Of a stretch of 51,065 nt of DNA, positions 7,428-15,375 are shown piece after piece. The notes under the pieces are model-generated. The model was not told where the DNA came from. It ran no database searches and saw only the letters and a program-made list of their open reading frames with translations. Location of the stretch: positions 1 to 51,065 of the forward strand of contig NZ_JRJG01000197.1 of the NCBI RefSeq assembly GCF_000759435.1, read 5' to 3'. The position numbers and the translations under genes are program-made. Position 1 is the first letter of the stretch. Every line of letters starts with the position of its first letter. Source of the DNA: Hoeflea sp. BAL378 (GTDB lineage: Bacteria > Pseudomonadota > Alphaproteobacteria > Rhizobiales > Rhizobiaceae).

Positions 7428-8324
7428 ATGATCGACAAGCTCGAATTCTTCATTGTGCTGGCGCGGGAACGGCATTTCGGCCGGGCGGCCGAGGAATGCG
7501 GCGTCACCCAGCCGACGCTGTCGGCCTCGCTCAAGCAGCTCGAGGAGCAACTGGGCGTGGTTCTGGTGCAGCGCGGCTCGCGCTTCCAGGGCTTGACGCC
7601 GGAAGGCCAGCGGGTGCTGGAATGGGCGCGGCGCATCGTCGGCGACGCCCGCACCATGCGCGAGGAAATGAAGGCCGCGCGCCGCGGCCTGTCGGGCCAC
7701 GCCCGCATCGCGGTGATTCCCACGGCCACCTACATGGTCACCGACCTGACCGTCGCCTTCACCGAGAAACACCCGGCCGTGACGCTGTCGGTGACCTCCT
7801 GCACCAGCTACCAGGTGCTGTCGCAACTCGAGAACTTCGAGATCGACGTCGGCATCAGCTATCTCGAGAACGAGCCCACGGGCCGCGTCGCCACGGTGCC
7901 GCTCTATGCCGAGCGCTACCAGCTCATCACCTCGGCCGGACAGACTTTCGCCGACCGGGACAAGGTGACCTGGGCCGAGGTCGCCACCCTGCCGCTCTGC
8001 CTGCTCACGCCCGACATGCAGAACCGGCGGATCATCAACCATCACCTGGCCGAAGCCGGCGCCACCGCCAAGCCGACGCTCGAATCCAATTCGATGATCG
8101 TGCTGTTCTCCCACATCCGCACCGGCAAATGGGCCTCGATCATGCCGGTCAACCTGGCCGAAACCCTGGGCTTCGGCGAGGACATCAAGTCCATCCCCAT
8201 CGTCGAGCCCGACGCGTCCCACATCGTCGGGATGATCGCAGCACCCCGCGAGCCGCACACGCCGATCGTCTCGGCGATGCTGCACGAGGCCCGGGTGTTC
8301 GCCCAGACGCTCGCGCAACGATAG
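7428..8324 (+). CDS. LysR-type transcriptional regulator, OxyR-like, probable regulator of the formate dehydrogenase operon
   Basis: A 298-residue LysR regulator. The N-terminal winged helix-turn-helix spans about residues 3-60 (RHFGRAAEECGVTQPTLSASL), close in pattern to the OxyR HTH. The substrate-binding domain follows from about 90 (HARIAVIPTATYMVTDL). There is no clear OxyR redox cysteine pair; C114 and C187 by rough count do not match the known spacing. It is encoded just ahead of fdsG on the same strand. An ATAG-N7-CTAT palindrome overlaps its stop codon in the promoter area of the operon. Regulation of formate dehydrogenase is inference from position. Confidence 0.9.
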   Translation: MIDKLEFFIVLARERHFGRAAEECGVTQPTLSASLKQLEEQLGVVLVQRGSRFQGLTPEGQRVLEWARRIVGDARTMREEMKAARRGLSGHARIAVIPTATYMVTDLTVAFTEKHPAVTLSVTSCTSYQVLSQLENFEIDVGISYLENEPTGRVATVPLYAERYQLITSAGQTFADRDKVTWAEVATLPLCLLTPDMQNRRIINHHLAEAGATAKPTLESNSMIVLFSHIRTGKWASIMPVNLAETLGFGEDIKSIPIVEPDASHIVGMIAAPREPHTPIVSAMLHEARVFAQTLAQR

Positions 8325-8337
8325 ATTTTTTCTATCG
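8319..8337. promoter_or_regulatory. Perfect palindrome with OxyR-type ATAG-N7-CTAT spacing ahead of fdsG
   Basis: CGATAGA (8319-8325) and TCTATCG (8331-8337) are perfect 7-bp inverted repeats around TTTTT. ATAG and CTAT are separated by exactly seven bases, as in an OxyR half-operator. The site overlaps the stop of the LysR gene and lies 81 bases ahead of the fdsG ATG. The T-run is inside the loop and not after it, so this fits an operator better than a terminator. Confidence 0.6.
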
Positions 8338-8417
8338 CACAACGAATGTGCTGCATTGATTCAAGGGCTTGTTGCCTGTCAATGGAGGCTGCCGTCATGC
8401 CGCTGGAGGAGCATCGC

Positions 8418-8897
8418 ATGGATTCACGCCACCTGGACGCCGAGATTGCGGCCCGCACCGAAGCCATCGTCGGGCGGTTGAAGCCGCTCGAAGGCCCGCT
8501 TCTGCCGATCCTGCACGATATCCAGGCCGAATTCGGCTATGTGCCGCAGGCGGCGCTTCCGGCGATCGCGCAGGGGCTCAACCTGTCGCGGGCCGAAGTG
8601 CATGGCGTCGTGAGCTTCTATCACGACTTCCGCGAGACGCCGGCCGGACGCCATGTGATCAAGGTCTGCCGTTCAGAGGCCTGCCAGTCGATGGGCGGCG
8701 AAGCGCTGGCCGACCGGCTGCTCGGCCTGCTCGGGCTCGACTGGCATGAGACCAGCGCCGACGGCGCGGTGACCATAGAGCCTGTCTATTGCCTCGGCCT
8801 GTGCGCCTGCGCGCCGGCGGCGATGGTCGACGGCGAGCTCATCGGCCGGCTGGACGAGGACGCGGTCAGGGATCTGGCGCAGGCGGTGCGGGCATGA
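8418..8897 (+). CDS. fdsG: Formate dehydrogenase gamma subunit (NuoE-like)
   Basis: A 159-residue thioredoxin-like [2Fe-2S] subunit of the soluble NAD-dependent formate dehydrogenase. The cluster ligands are CRSEAC (C-x4-C) and later CLGLC (C-x3-C), the NuoE/HoxE pattern. The helical N-terminal part has PLLPILHDIQAEFGYVP, also shared with NuoE. The ATG at 8418 was chosen because GGAGGAG lies 8 bases ahead; an open frame reaching 8346 adds an unrelated cysteine-rich stretch. It passes electrons to the FMN subunit. ATGA overlap with fdsB shows translational coupling. Confidence 0.93.
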   Translation: MDSRHLDAEIAARTEAIVGRLKPLEGPLLPILHDIQAEFGYVPQAALPAIAQGLNLSRAEVHGVVSFYHDFRETPAGRHVIKVCRSEACQSMGGEALADRLLGLLGLDWHETSADGAVTIEPVYCLGLCACAPAAMVDGELIGRLDEDAVRDLAQAVRA

Positions 8898-10450
8898 GCG
8901 TGAAGATTTTCATTCCCGGCGATTCCGGCGCGATCGCAGTGGGCGCCGACAGGCTGGCCACGCGCATGGCCGTTGCGCTCGCGGAGCGCGGTCTCAGCGC
9001 AGAGATCGTGCGCAACGGGTCGCGCGGGCTCTACTGGCTCGAACCGATGATTGAAGTCGAAGCGGCGGGCGGCAGGGTCGCCTACGGCCCGGTCAAGACG
9101 TCGGACGTCGATGGCCTGCTCAACGCCGGGCTTCTTGAAGGCGGCGCCCACCCGCTGTCGCTCGGCCTGACCGAAGAGATTCCGTTCCTCAAGCGCCAGA
9201 CCCGGCTCACCTTCGCCCGCTGCGGCGTCATCGATCCGCTGTCGCTCGACGACTACCGTGCCCATGGCGGGCTCAAGGGACTGGAAAAGGCGGTCGCCAT
9301 GACGCCCGAGGCGATCGTGGCGCAGGTCACGCTATCCGGCCTGCGCGGCCGCGGCGGCGCCGGCTTCCCGACCGGCATCAAGTGGAAGACGGTGCTCGAG
9401 GCCGAAGGTGCGCAGAAATACATCGTCTGCAACGCCGACGAGGGCGATTCGGGCACCTTCTCCGACCGCATGATCATGGAGGGCGATCCCTTCGTGCTGA
9501 TCGAGGGCATGGTGATCGCCGGCCTCGCCACCGGCGCGACCAAAGGCTATGTCTACACAAGGTCGGAATATCCCCACGCCATCCGGGTGATGACGCGGGC
9601 GATCGAAATCGCCAGAAAGAACGCCATTCTGGGAGCATCTGTTCTCGGCTCCGGCCACGCCTTCGACATGGAAGTCCGCGTCGGCGCGGGCGCCTATGTC
9701 TGCGGCGAGGAAACGGCGCTCTTGGAAAGCCTCGAAGGCCGCCGCGGCGTGGTTCGCGCCAAGCCGCCGCTGCCCGCGCACAAGGGCTTCCTCGGGCGGC
9801 CGACGGTGGTCAACAACCTGATCTCGCTCGCCACCGTGCCGGTGATCCTGGACCGGGGCGGCGAATATTACCGCGATTTCGGCATGGGCCGCTCGCGCGG
9901 CACGATTCCGGTGCAGATCACCGGCAATGTCAGACATGGCGGCCTGTTCGAGGCGGCCTTCGGCATGACGCTCGGCGAACTGGTCGACGACATCGGCGGC
10001 GGCACCGCGAGCGGTCGCCCGGTCAAGGCGGTGCAGGTCGGCGGCCCGCTCGGCGCCTATTTCCCGCGCGCGCTGTTCGACACGCCGTTCGACTACGAGG
10101 CCTTCACCGCGAAACACGGGCTGATAGGCCATGCCGGCATCGTCGTCTTCGACGACACCGCCGACATGCTCAAGCAGGCGCGTTTCGCCTTCGAATTCTG
10201 CGCCATCGAGAGCTGCGGCAAGTGCACGCCCTGCCGCATCGGCTCGACCCGCGGCGTCGAGGTGATCGACCGGATCGCAGCCGGCATCGAGCCCGAGAAG
10301 CAGAAGGACCTGGTCACCGATCTGTGCAACACGATGAAGTTCGGCTCGCTCTGCGCGCTGGGCGGCTTCACCTCCTACCCGGTGATGAGCGCGCTCACGC
10401 ATTTCCCCGACGACTTCCAGCCGAAACACCTGGCGGAGGCGGCCGAATGA
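8894..10450 (+). CDS. fdsB: Formate dehydrogenase beta subunit (NuoF-like, NAD/FMN)
   Basis: A 518-residue subunit that carries FMN and reduces NAD+. The N-terminal 110 residues form a thioredoxin-like domain, as in FdsB. The NuoF part starts with the FMN/NADH loop RGRGGAGFPTGIKW (151-164) and has CNADEGDSGTFSDR and CGEETALLESLEG. The [4Fe-4S] ligands are C441, C444, C447 (SCGKCTPCRIGS) and C487 (GSLCALGG). Start overlaps fdsG by ATGA and the stop overlaps the following DUF4287 gene by ATGA. Together with FdsA and FdsG it forms the cytosolic diaphorase/dehydrogenase complex. Confidence 0.95.
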   Translation: MSVKIFIPGDSGAIAVGADRLATRMAVALAERGLSAEIVRNGSRGLYWLEPMIEVEAAGGRVAYGPVKTSDVDGLLNAGLLEGGAHPLSLGLTEEIPFLKRQTRLTFARCGVIDPLSLDDYRAHGGLKGLEKAVAMTPEAIVAQVTLSGLRGRGGAGFPTGIKWKTVLEAEGAQKYIVCNADEGDSGTFSDRMIMEGDPFVLIEGMVIAGLATGATKGYVYTRSEYPHAIRVMTRAIEIARKNAILGASVLGSGHAFDMEVRVGAGAYVCGEETALLESLEGRRGVVRAKPPLPAHKGFLGRPTVVNNLISLATVPVILDRGGEYYRDFGMGRSRGTIPVQITGNVRHGGLFEAAFGMTLGELVDDIGGGTASGRPVKAVQVGGPLGAYFPRALFDTPFDYEAFTAKHGLIGHAGIVVFDDTADMLKQARFAFEFCAIESCGKCTPCRIGSTRGVEVIDRIAAGIEPEKQKDLVTDLCNTMKFGSLCALGGFTSYPVMSALTHFPDDFQPKHLAEAAE

Positions 10451-10662
10451 GCGACACCGGCAAGGTCAAGGGACCGGCCTCCTATTTTCCGTCGATCATC
10501 AAGACCTACGGAAAGCCGATCGAGCACTGGCAGGAGATCATCCGCGCCCAGGACGGCATGACGCACATGCAGATCGTCAATTTTCTCAAGGCCACCCACC
10601 AGTTGGGCCATGGCCACGCCAATGCGCTGGTGGCGGCGACGCTGGCCGAGCGCAAGCCATAG
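10447..10662 (+). CDS. DUF4287 small protein inside the formate dehydrogenase operon
   Basis: A 71-residue soluble protein translated from an ATG that overlaps the fdsB stop codon by four bases. The core reads SIIKTYGKPIEHWQEIIRA and MTHMQIVNFLKATHQLGHGH, matching the DUF4287 pattern as I recall it. DUF4287 proteins are small helical proteins of unknown function, often standalone or fused to DUF5655. The tight coupling to fdsB and the position before fdsA argue that it is made with the complex. A role as assembly factor or small subunit is speculative. It is in the frame of a long shadow frame that starts at 9382; only the part from 10447 is real. Confidence 0.82.
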   Translation: MSDTGKVKGPASYFPSIIKTYGKPIEHWQEIIRAQDGMTHMQIVNFLKATHQLGHGHANALVAATLAERKP

Positions 10663-10724
10663 GCCGAGTTGAGCATTCACCGTCCGGCCTCGGGCCGCGG
10701 CGGAACGAGTTTTTGGAGGAAACC

Positions 10725-13610
10725 ATGTCCCTGATCCAGGAAATCGACTACGGCACGCCGGCCTCCAGGGCCGAGAAGACCGTGCGCCTCGTCATCGACG
10801 GCACGACGATCGACGTGCCCGAGGGCACCTCGGTGATGCGCGCCTCGATGGAGGCCGGCATCAAGGTGCCGAAACTCTGCGCCACCGACATGGTCGACGC
10901 CTTCGGCTCCTGCCGGCTCTGTCTGGTCGAGATCGAAGGCCGCAACGGCACACCTGCCTCCTGCACCACGCCGGTGGCGGAAGGCATGGTGGTCCACACC
11001 CAGACCGGGCGGCTCAAGGACATCCGCCGCGGCGTGATGGAGCTCTACATTTCAGACCATCCGCTCGACTGCCTGACCTGCGCCGCCAATGGCGACTGCG
11101 AGCTGCAGGACATGGCCGGCGCGGTGGGCCTGCGCGACGTGCGCTACGGTTACGAGGGCCACAATCACGTCAAGGCCCGCGACAATGGCGAGGCCAATCC
11201 GCGCTACATGGCCAAGGATGAATCGAACCCCTATTTCACCTATGACCCGGCCAAGTGCATCGTCTGCTCGCGCTGCGTGCGCGCCTGCGAGGAAGTGCAG
11301 GGGACCTTCGCGCTCACCATCGAGGGCAGGGGTTTTGACAGCCGCGTCTCGCCCGGCATGCATGAGAGCTTCATGAATTCCGAATGCGTGTCCTGCGGCG
11401 CCTGCGTGCAGGCCTGCCCGACGGCGACGCTCACCGAAAAGTCGGTGATCGCCATCGGCCAGCCCGAGCATTCGGTGGTCACCACCTGCGCCTATTGCGG
11501 CGTCGGCTGCTCGTTCAAGGCGGAGATGCGCGGCGAGGAAGTGGTGCGCATGGTGCCGTGGAAGGACGGCAAGGCCAATCGCGGCCACTCCTGCGTCAAG
11601 GGCCGCTTCGCCTGGGGCTACGCCACCCACAAGGACCGGATCCTCAACCCGATGGTGCGCGAGAAGATCACCGATCCCTGGCGGGAAGTCACGTGGGACG
11701 AGGCCTTCGCCCATGTCGCCAAGGAATTCCGCCGCATCCAATACCAGTACGGCAAGGGCGCCATCGGCGGCATCACCTCGTCGCGCTGCACCAATGAGGA
11801 GACCTTCCTGGTGCAGAAGCTGGTGCGCGCCGGCTTCGGCAACAACAATGTCGACACCTGCGCCCGCGTCTGCCATTCGCCGACCGGCTACGGTCTCGGC
11901 AAGGCCTTCGGCACCTCGGCCGGCACCCAGGATTTCGATTCCGTCGAGCACACCGACGTCGTCATCCTGATCGGCGCCAACCCGACGGACGGCCATCCGG
12001 TGTTCGCCTCGCGGCTGAAGAAACGGCTGCGCCAGGGCGCCAAGCTGATCGTCATCGATCCGCGCCGCATCGACCTGGTGCGCTCGGCCCATGTGGAGGC
12101 GAGCCATCATCTGCCGCTCAAGCCCGGCACCAATGTCGCGGTGCTGACGGCGCTCGCCCATGTGATCGTCACCGAGGGCCTGTTCGACGAGGCCTTCATC
12201 CGCGAGCGCTGCGACTGGTCGGAATTCGAGGACTGGGCGAGCTTCGTCGCCGAACCGGCGCATTCGCCGGAAGCCACGGAGCAATTCACCGGCGTGCCGG
12301 CGGAAGAGGTGCGCGGCGCCGCCCGTCTCTACGCCCGCGGCGGCAATGGCGCGATCTATTACGGGCTTGGCGTGACCGAGCACAGCCAGGGCTCGACCAC
12401 GGTGATGGCGATCGCCAACCTCGCCATGGTCACCGGCAATATCGGCCGTCCCGGCGTCGGCGTGAACCCGCTGCGCGGCCAGAACAATGTGCAGGGCGCC
12501 TGCGACATGGGCTCGTTCCCGCACGAACTGCCCGGCTACCGGCACATTTCCGGCGCCGAAGTCCGCGACGTGTTCGAGAAGCTCTGGGGCGTGGAGCTGA
12601 ACCCGGAACCGGGCCTGCGCATCCCCAACATGCTCGACGCCGCCGTCGACGGCACCTTCCGCGGCATCTACATCCAGGGCGAGGACATCCTCCAGTCCGA
12701 TCCCGACACCAGGCATGTGCAGGCGGGGCTCGCGGCGATGGAATGCGTCGTCGTGCACGACCTGTTCCTCAACGAGACCGCCAATTACGCCCATGTGTTC
12801 CTGCCGGGCTCGACCTTCCTCGAGAAGGACGGCACCTTCACCAATGCCGAACGCCGCATCAACCGCGTGCGCAAGGTGATGAGCCCCAAGAATGGGCTCG
12901 CCGACTGGGAAGTGACGCTGAAGCTCGCGCAGGCGATGGGGCTCAACTGGGCCTATAGCCATCCGTCCCAGATCATGGACGAGATCGCGCTCACCACGCC
13001 GAGCTTCGCCAGCGTCAGCTACAAGCTGCTGGAAGAGAAGGGCTCGGTGCAGTGGCCCTGCAACGAGGCGCGCCCCGACGGCACGCCGGTGATGCATCTC
13101 GACGGCTTCGTGCGCGGCAAGGGCAAGTTCATCCGCACCGAATATGTGGCGACCGACGAGCGCTCCGGCCCGCGCTTCCCGCTGCTGCTCACCACCGGCC
13201 GGATCCTGAGCCAGTACAATGTCGGCGCGCAGACGCGGCGCACCGACAACGTTGCCTGGCACGCCGAGGACCTGCTCGAGATCCATCCGCACGACGCCGA
13301 GCAGCGCGGCATCCGCGACGGCGACCTGGTCAAGCTCGCCAGCCGCTCGGGCGAGACGGCGCTGAGGGCGAAGATCACCGAGCGGGTGGCGCCGGGCGTG
13401 GTCTACACCACGTTCCATCATCCCGGCACCCAGGCCAATGTGATCACCACCGACTACACCGACTGGGCCACCAACTGCCCGGAATACAAGGTGACCGCGG
13501 TGCAGGTGTCCCCGTCGAACGGGCCGACCGTCTGGCAGCGCGAGTATGACGCGCAGGCCGCCCAATCCCGCCGGATCGCCACTGAAGCGGCGCTCGAGCC
13601 GGCCGAATAG
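10725..13610 (+). CDS. fdsA: Formate dehydrogenase alpha subunit, molybdenum bis-MGD
   Basis: A 961-residue catalytic subunit oxidising formate to CO2. Cofactor sites in order: [2Fe-2S] C52, C63, C66, C80; histidine-ligated [4Fe-4S] H112, C116, C119, C125; two ferredoxin [4Fe-4S] clusters C178, C181, C184, C188 and C221, C224, C227, C231; the Mo-domain [4Fe-4S] C255, C258, C262, C290. The molybdenum ligand is Cys383 in ARVCHSPTG, so this is a cysteine and not a selenocysteine enzyme. The MGD-binding C-terminus ends near VTAVQVSPSNGP. I start at the ATG with GGAGGA at 10715-10720, not the in-frame TTG at 10713. Its cluster set matches the FdsA type that pairs with FdsB and FdsG. Confidence 0.97.
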   Translation: MSLIQEIDYGTPASRAEKTVRLVIDGTTIDVPEGTSVMRASMEAGIKVPKLCATDMVDAFGSCRLCLVEIEGRNGTPASCTTPVAEGMVVHTQTGRLKDIRRGVMELYISDHPLDCLTCAANGDCELQDMAGAVGLRDVRYGYEGHNHVKARDNGEANPRYMAKDESNPYFTYDPAKCIVCSRCVRACEEVQGTFALTIEGRGFDSRVSPGMHESFMNSECVSCGACVQACPTATLTEKSVIAIGQPEHSVVTTCAYCGVGCSFKAEMRGEEVVRMVPWKDGKANRGHSCVKGRFAWGYATHKDRILNPMVREKITDPWREVTWDEAFAHVAKEFRRIQYQYGKGAIGGITSSRCTNEETFLVQKLVRAGFGNNNVDTCARVCHSPTGYGLGKAFGTSAGTQDFDSVEHTDVVILIGANPTDGHPVFASRLKKRLRQGAKLIVIDPRRIDLVRSAHVEASHHLPLKPGTNVAVLTALAHVIVTEGLFDEAFIRERCDWSEFEDWASFVAEPAHSPEATEQFTGVPAEEVRGAARLYARGGNGAIYYGLGVTEHSQGSTTVMAIANLAMVTGNIGRPGVGVNPLRGQNNVQGACDMGSFPHELPGYRHISGAEVRDVFEKLWGVELNPEPGLRIPNMLDAAVDGTFRGIYIQGEDILQSDPDTRHVQAGLAAMECVVVHDLFLNETANYAHVFLPGSTFLEKDGTFTNAERRINRVRKVMSPKNGLADWEVTLKLAQAMGLNWAYSHPSQIMDEIALTTPSFASVSYKLLEEKGSVQWPCNEARPDGTPVMHLDGFVRGKGKFIRTEYVATDERSGPRFPLLLTTGRILSQYNVGAQTRRTDNVAWHAEDLLEIHPHDAEQRGIRDGDLVKLASRSGETALRAKITERVAPGVVYTTFHHPGTQANVITTDYTDWATNCPEYKVTAVQVSPSNGPTVWQREYDAQAAQSRRIATEAALEPAE

Positions 13611-13635
13611 GCGGCGGAAAGCGGAGAGGGCCCCG

Positions 13636-14466
13636 ATGGCGCACGTCAATCCCCGCCTGGCCATGGCCTCCCGGATCGCGGTCCGGGGCGGGGTGGCCAC
13701 GCCCGGGCACCGGGCGCTGCCCGAGGAGGTGCCGGTGGCGCTGTCCTTCGGCGGCACCACGCAGGCGGTGATGATGGCGACGCCCGCGGATCTCGAGGAT
13801 TTCGGCATCGGATTTGCGCTGTCGGAGGCCATCGCGCGCTCGTCCGCCGACATTGTCTCGCTCGAGATTGTCGAGGCGGACCAGGGCTATGACGTGCAGA
13901 TGCAGCTTGCGGGCGACGTGCAGACGGCGTTCTCCGCCCGCCGCCGCAAAATGGCGGGCCCGGTGGGCTGCGGGCTTTGCGGCATCGAATCGATCGAGGA
14001 AGCGCTTCGGGATCTGCCCGGACGCGCGCACGTGACGCTCGGCTTCAGCGCCGAGGACGTGCGCGAGGCGGTTCGCTCGCTGTCGGTGCATCAGAAGCTG
14101 AGGGCCGAGACCGGGGCGGTGCATGCCGCCGGGTTCTACAGGCCGGGCGAGGGCATCGTCCTCGTGCGCGAGGATGTCGGCCGTCACAATGCGCTCGACA
14201 AGCTGATCGGCGCCATCGCGCGGGCCGGGCTTGATGCAGCAGACGGCGCCCTCGTCATCACCAGCCGGGTGTCGGTCGACATGGTGCAGAAGGCGGTGAT
14301 CGCCGGCACCGGGCTGCTGATCTCGGTCTCGGCGCCCACGGCACTGGCGGTGAGGACCGCGGAAGCCGCCGGGCTCACGCTGGTGGGCATCGCCCGCGGC
14401 GCGGATTTCGAGATTTTCACCCGGGCGGACCGGATCAACCAAGGACGGACAAGCGATGTCGCCTGA
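13636..14466 (+). CDS. fdhD: Formate dehydrogenase accessory sulfurtransferase FdhD
   Basis: A 276-residue FdhD. It transfers sulfur from a cysteine desulfurase to the bis-MGD molybdenum cofactor, a step needed for active formate dehydrogenase. The sulfur-carrying loop is GCGLCG with C112 and C115. Further family motifs are FGIGFALSEAI, REDVGRHNALDKLIGA and VITSRVSVDMVQKA. The ATG at 13636 gives the normal family length; an upstream in-frame extension to 13546 overlaps the end of fdsA and is not conserved-looking. It is followed by fdsD with an 11-base overlap. Confidence 0.95.
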   Translation: MAHVNPRLAMASRIAVRGGVATPGHRALPEEVPVALSFGGTTQAVMMATPADLEDFGIGFALSEAIARSSADIVSLEIVEADQGYDVQMQLAGDVQTAFSARRRKMAGPVGCGLCGIESIEEALRDLPGRAHVTLGFSAEDVREAVRSLSVHQKLRAETGAVHAAGFYRPGEGIVLVREDVGRHNALDKLIGAIARAGLDAADGALVITSRVSVDMVQKAVIAGTGLLISVSAPTALAVRTAEAAGLTLVGIARGADFEIFTRADRINQGRTSDVA

Positions 14467-14683
14467 CAAGCTCAGATACCAGGCCAACCAGATCGCCACC
14501 TTCTTCGCCTCCCAGCCGGAGGAAGAGCAGGTCGAGGGCGTGGCCGACCACATCAACAAGTTCTGGGATCCGCGCATGCGGCGGCAATTGTTCGAAATCG
14601 CGGATCAGAGCACCGAGGGCTTCAAGCCGATGGTGGTGGCGGCGCTGGCGAAGATCCGCCGGCCGGAGTCCGTGGCCGGCTGA
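14456..14683 (+). CDS. fdsD: Formate dehydrogenase delta subunit
   Basis: A 75-residue helical protein that matches the small FdsD subunit: LRYQANQIATFFASQP, then VADHINKFWDPRMRRQL. FdsD is found at the end of fds operons (fdsG-B-A-C-D order, with FdsC being the FdhD homologue), and is needed for a stable or mature complex in Rhodobacter. It overlaps fdhD by 11 bases and is the last gene of the operon before the convergent bdcR gene. Confidence 0.93.
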   Translation: MSPDKLRYQANQIATFFASQPEEEQVEGVADHINKFWDPRMRRQLFEIADQSTEGFKPMVVAALAKIRRPESVAG

Positions 14684-14707
14684 GGCCCGGCCGGTCGGAA
14701 CCCCGCT

Positions 14708-15301
14708 TCAGGCCTCCAGCGCCTGCGCCACGGCCGCGCCGGCGAGGCGGGCGGAGGCGAGCAGGCGGTCGAGGCCGTATCCGTTGCGGGCCTTGGCCGA
14801 GAGCCCGGCCATGGTGGTGCTGACAAAGTCCGTCAAAGCGTCGGCCTGCTGCGGGTGACGGGCGGCGATGTAGTCGCGGATCGCGGCCTCGGCGGCGACC
14901 TGGTATGCGCAGGCGGCCTGCCGCGCGTCGGGATCGGTCGAACGGCTGCCTTCGATCACCAGACAGCCCGTCGCGACCGGGTCGGCGGCGTAATGGCGTG
15001 CGGCCTCCTCGAGCAGGGCCGCCAGGCATTCGGCCACCGGTCGGTCGGGCAGCAGCACTTCCTCAAGCGCAATCGCGCCGGTGCAGGCGTACCGGTCGAG
15101 CACGCGGGCGTAGAGGCCCGCCTTGTTGCCGAAGGCGGCGTAGAAGCTGGGCGGATTGATGCCGAGCGCCTCGGTGACGTCGGCGACGCCGACGGCGTCG
15201 TAGCCGCGCGCGTGAAACAGGTCCTGGGCGGTCGCGACGGCCTCGTCCGCATCGAAACGACGGGGCCGGCCGCGCGGCCGGATGTTTTTTGTAGTAGTCA
15301 T
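14708..15301 (-). CDS. bdcR: TetR family repressor, BdcR-like
   Basis: A 197-residue TetR regulator. The N-terminal HTH follows a basic arm (RPRGRPRRFDADEAV) and includes VADVTEALGINPPSFYAAFGNKAGLY at about 32-57. The C-terminal helical ligand domain has ARHYAADPVATGCLVIEG. The pattern closely follows E. coli BdcR, as I recall that sequence. The ATG at 15301 is used; the frame continues to 15346 but would run into the operator region. It is divergent from bdcA with 74 bases between the starts, and TTACATA-type repeats lie in between. It probably represses bdcA and itself. Confidence 0.88.
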   Translation of the reverse strand: MTTTKNIRPRGRPRRFDADEAVATAQDLFHARGYDAVGVADVTEALGINPPSFYAAFGNKAGLYARVLDRYACTGAIALEEVLLPDRPVAECLAALLEEAARHYAADPVATGCLVIEGSRSTDPDARQAACAYQVAAEAAIRDYIAARHPQQADALTDFVSTTMAGLSAKARNGYGLDRLLASARLAGAAVAQALEA

Positions 15302-15333
15302 TACATATTGCCTTGACGGTCCTCCGGGAAGTG

Positions 15334-15355
15334 TTATGTAGCGCATATTACATAA
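15334..15355. promoter_or_regulatory. Palindromic operator between bdcR and bdcA
   Basis: TTATGTA (15334-15340) and TACATAA (15349-15355) are perfect 7-bp inverted repeats with an 8-base centre. A further TTACATA copy lies at 15301-15307, next to the bdcR start. Such paired TTACATA sites suit a TetR dimer controlling both divergent genes. Confidence 0.6.
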
Positions 15356-15375
15356 TAACTCAAGGAGGGCCTGTG

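Noticed and set aside
8319-8337. Interpretation of the CGATAGA/TCTATCG repeat as a terminator of the LysR gene.
   Set aside because: The T-run is in the loop and none follows the stem; spacing fits an OxyR-type operator better.
11052-13853. A 933-codon minus-strand frame opposite fdsA.
   Set aside because: Composition is typical of an antisense shadow (repeated arginine, histidine, glycine); fdsA is certain from all its cluster motifs.
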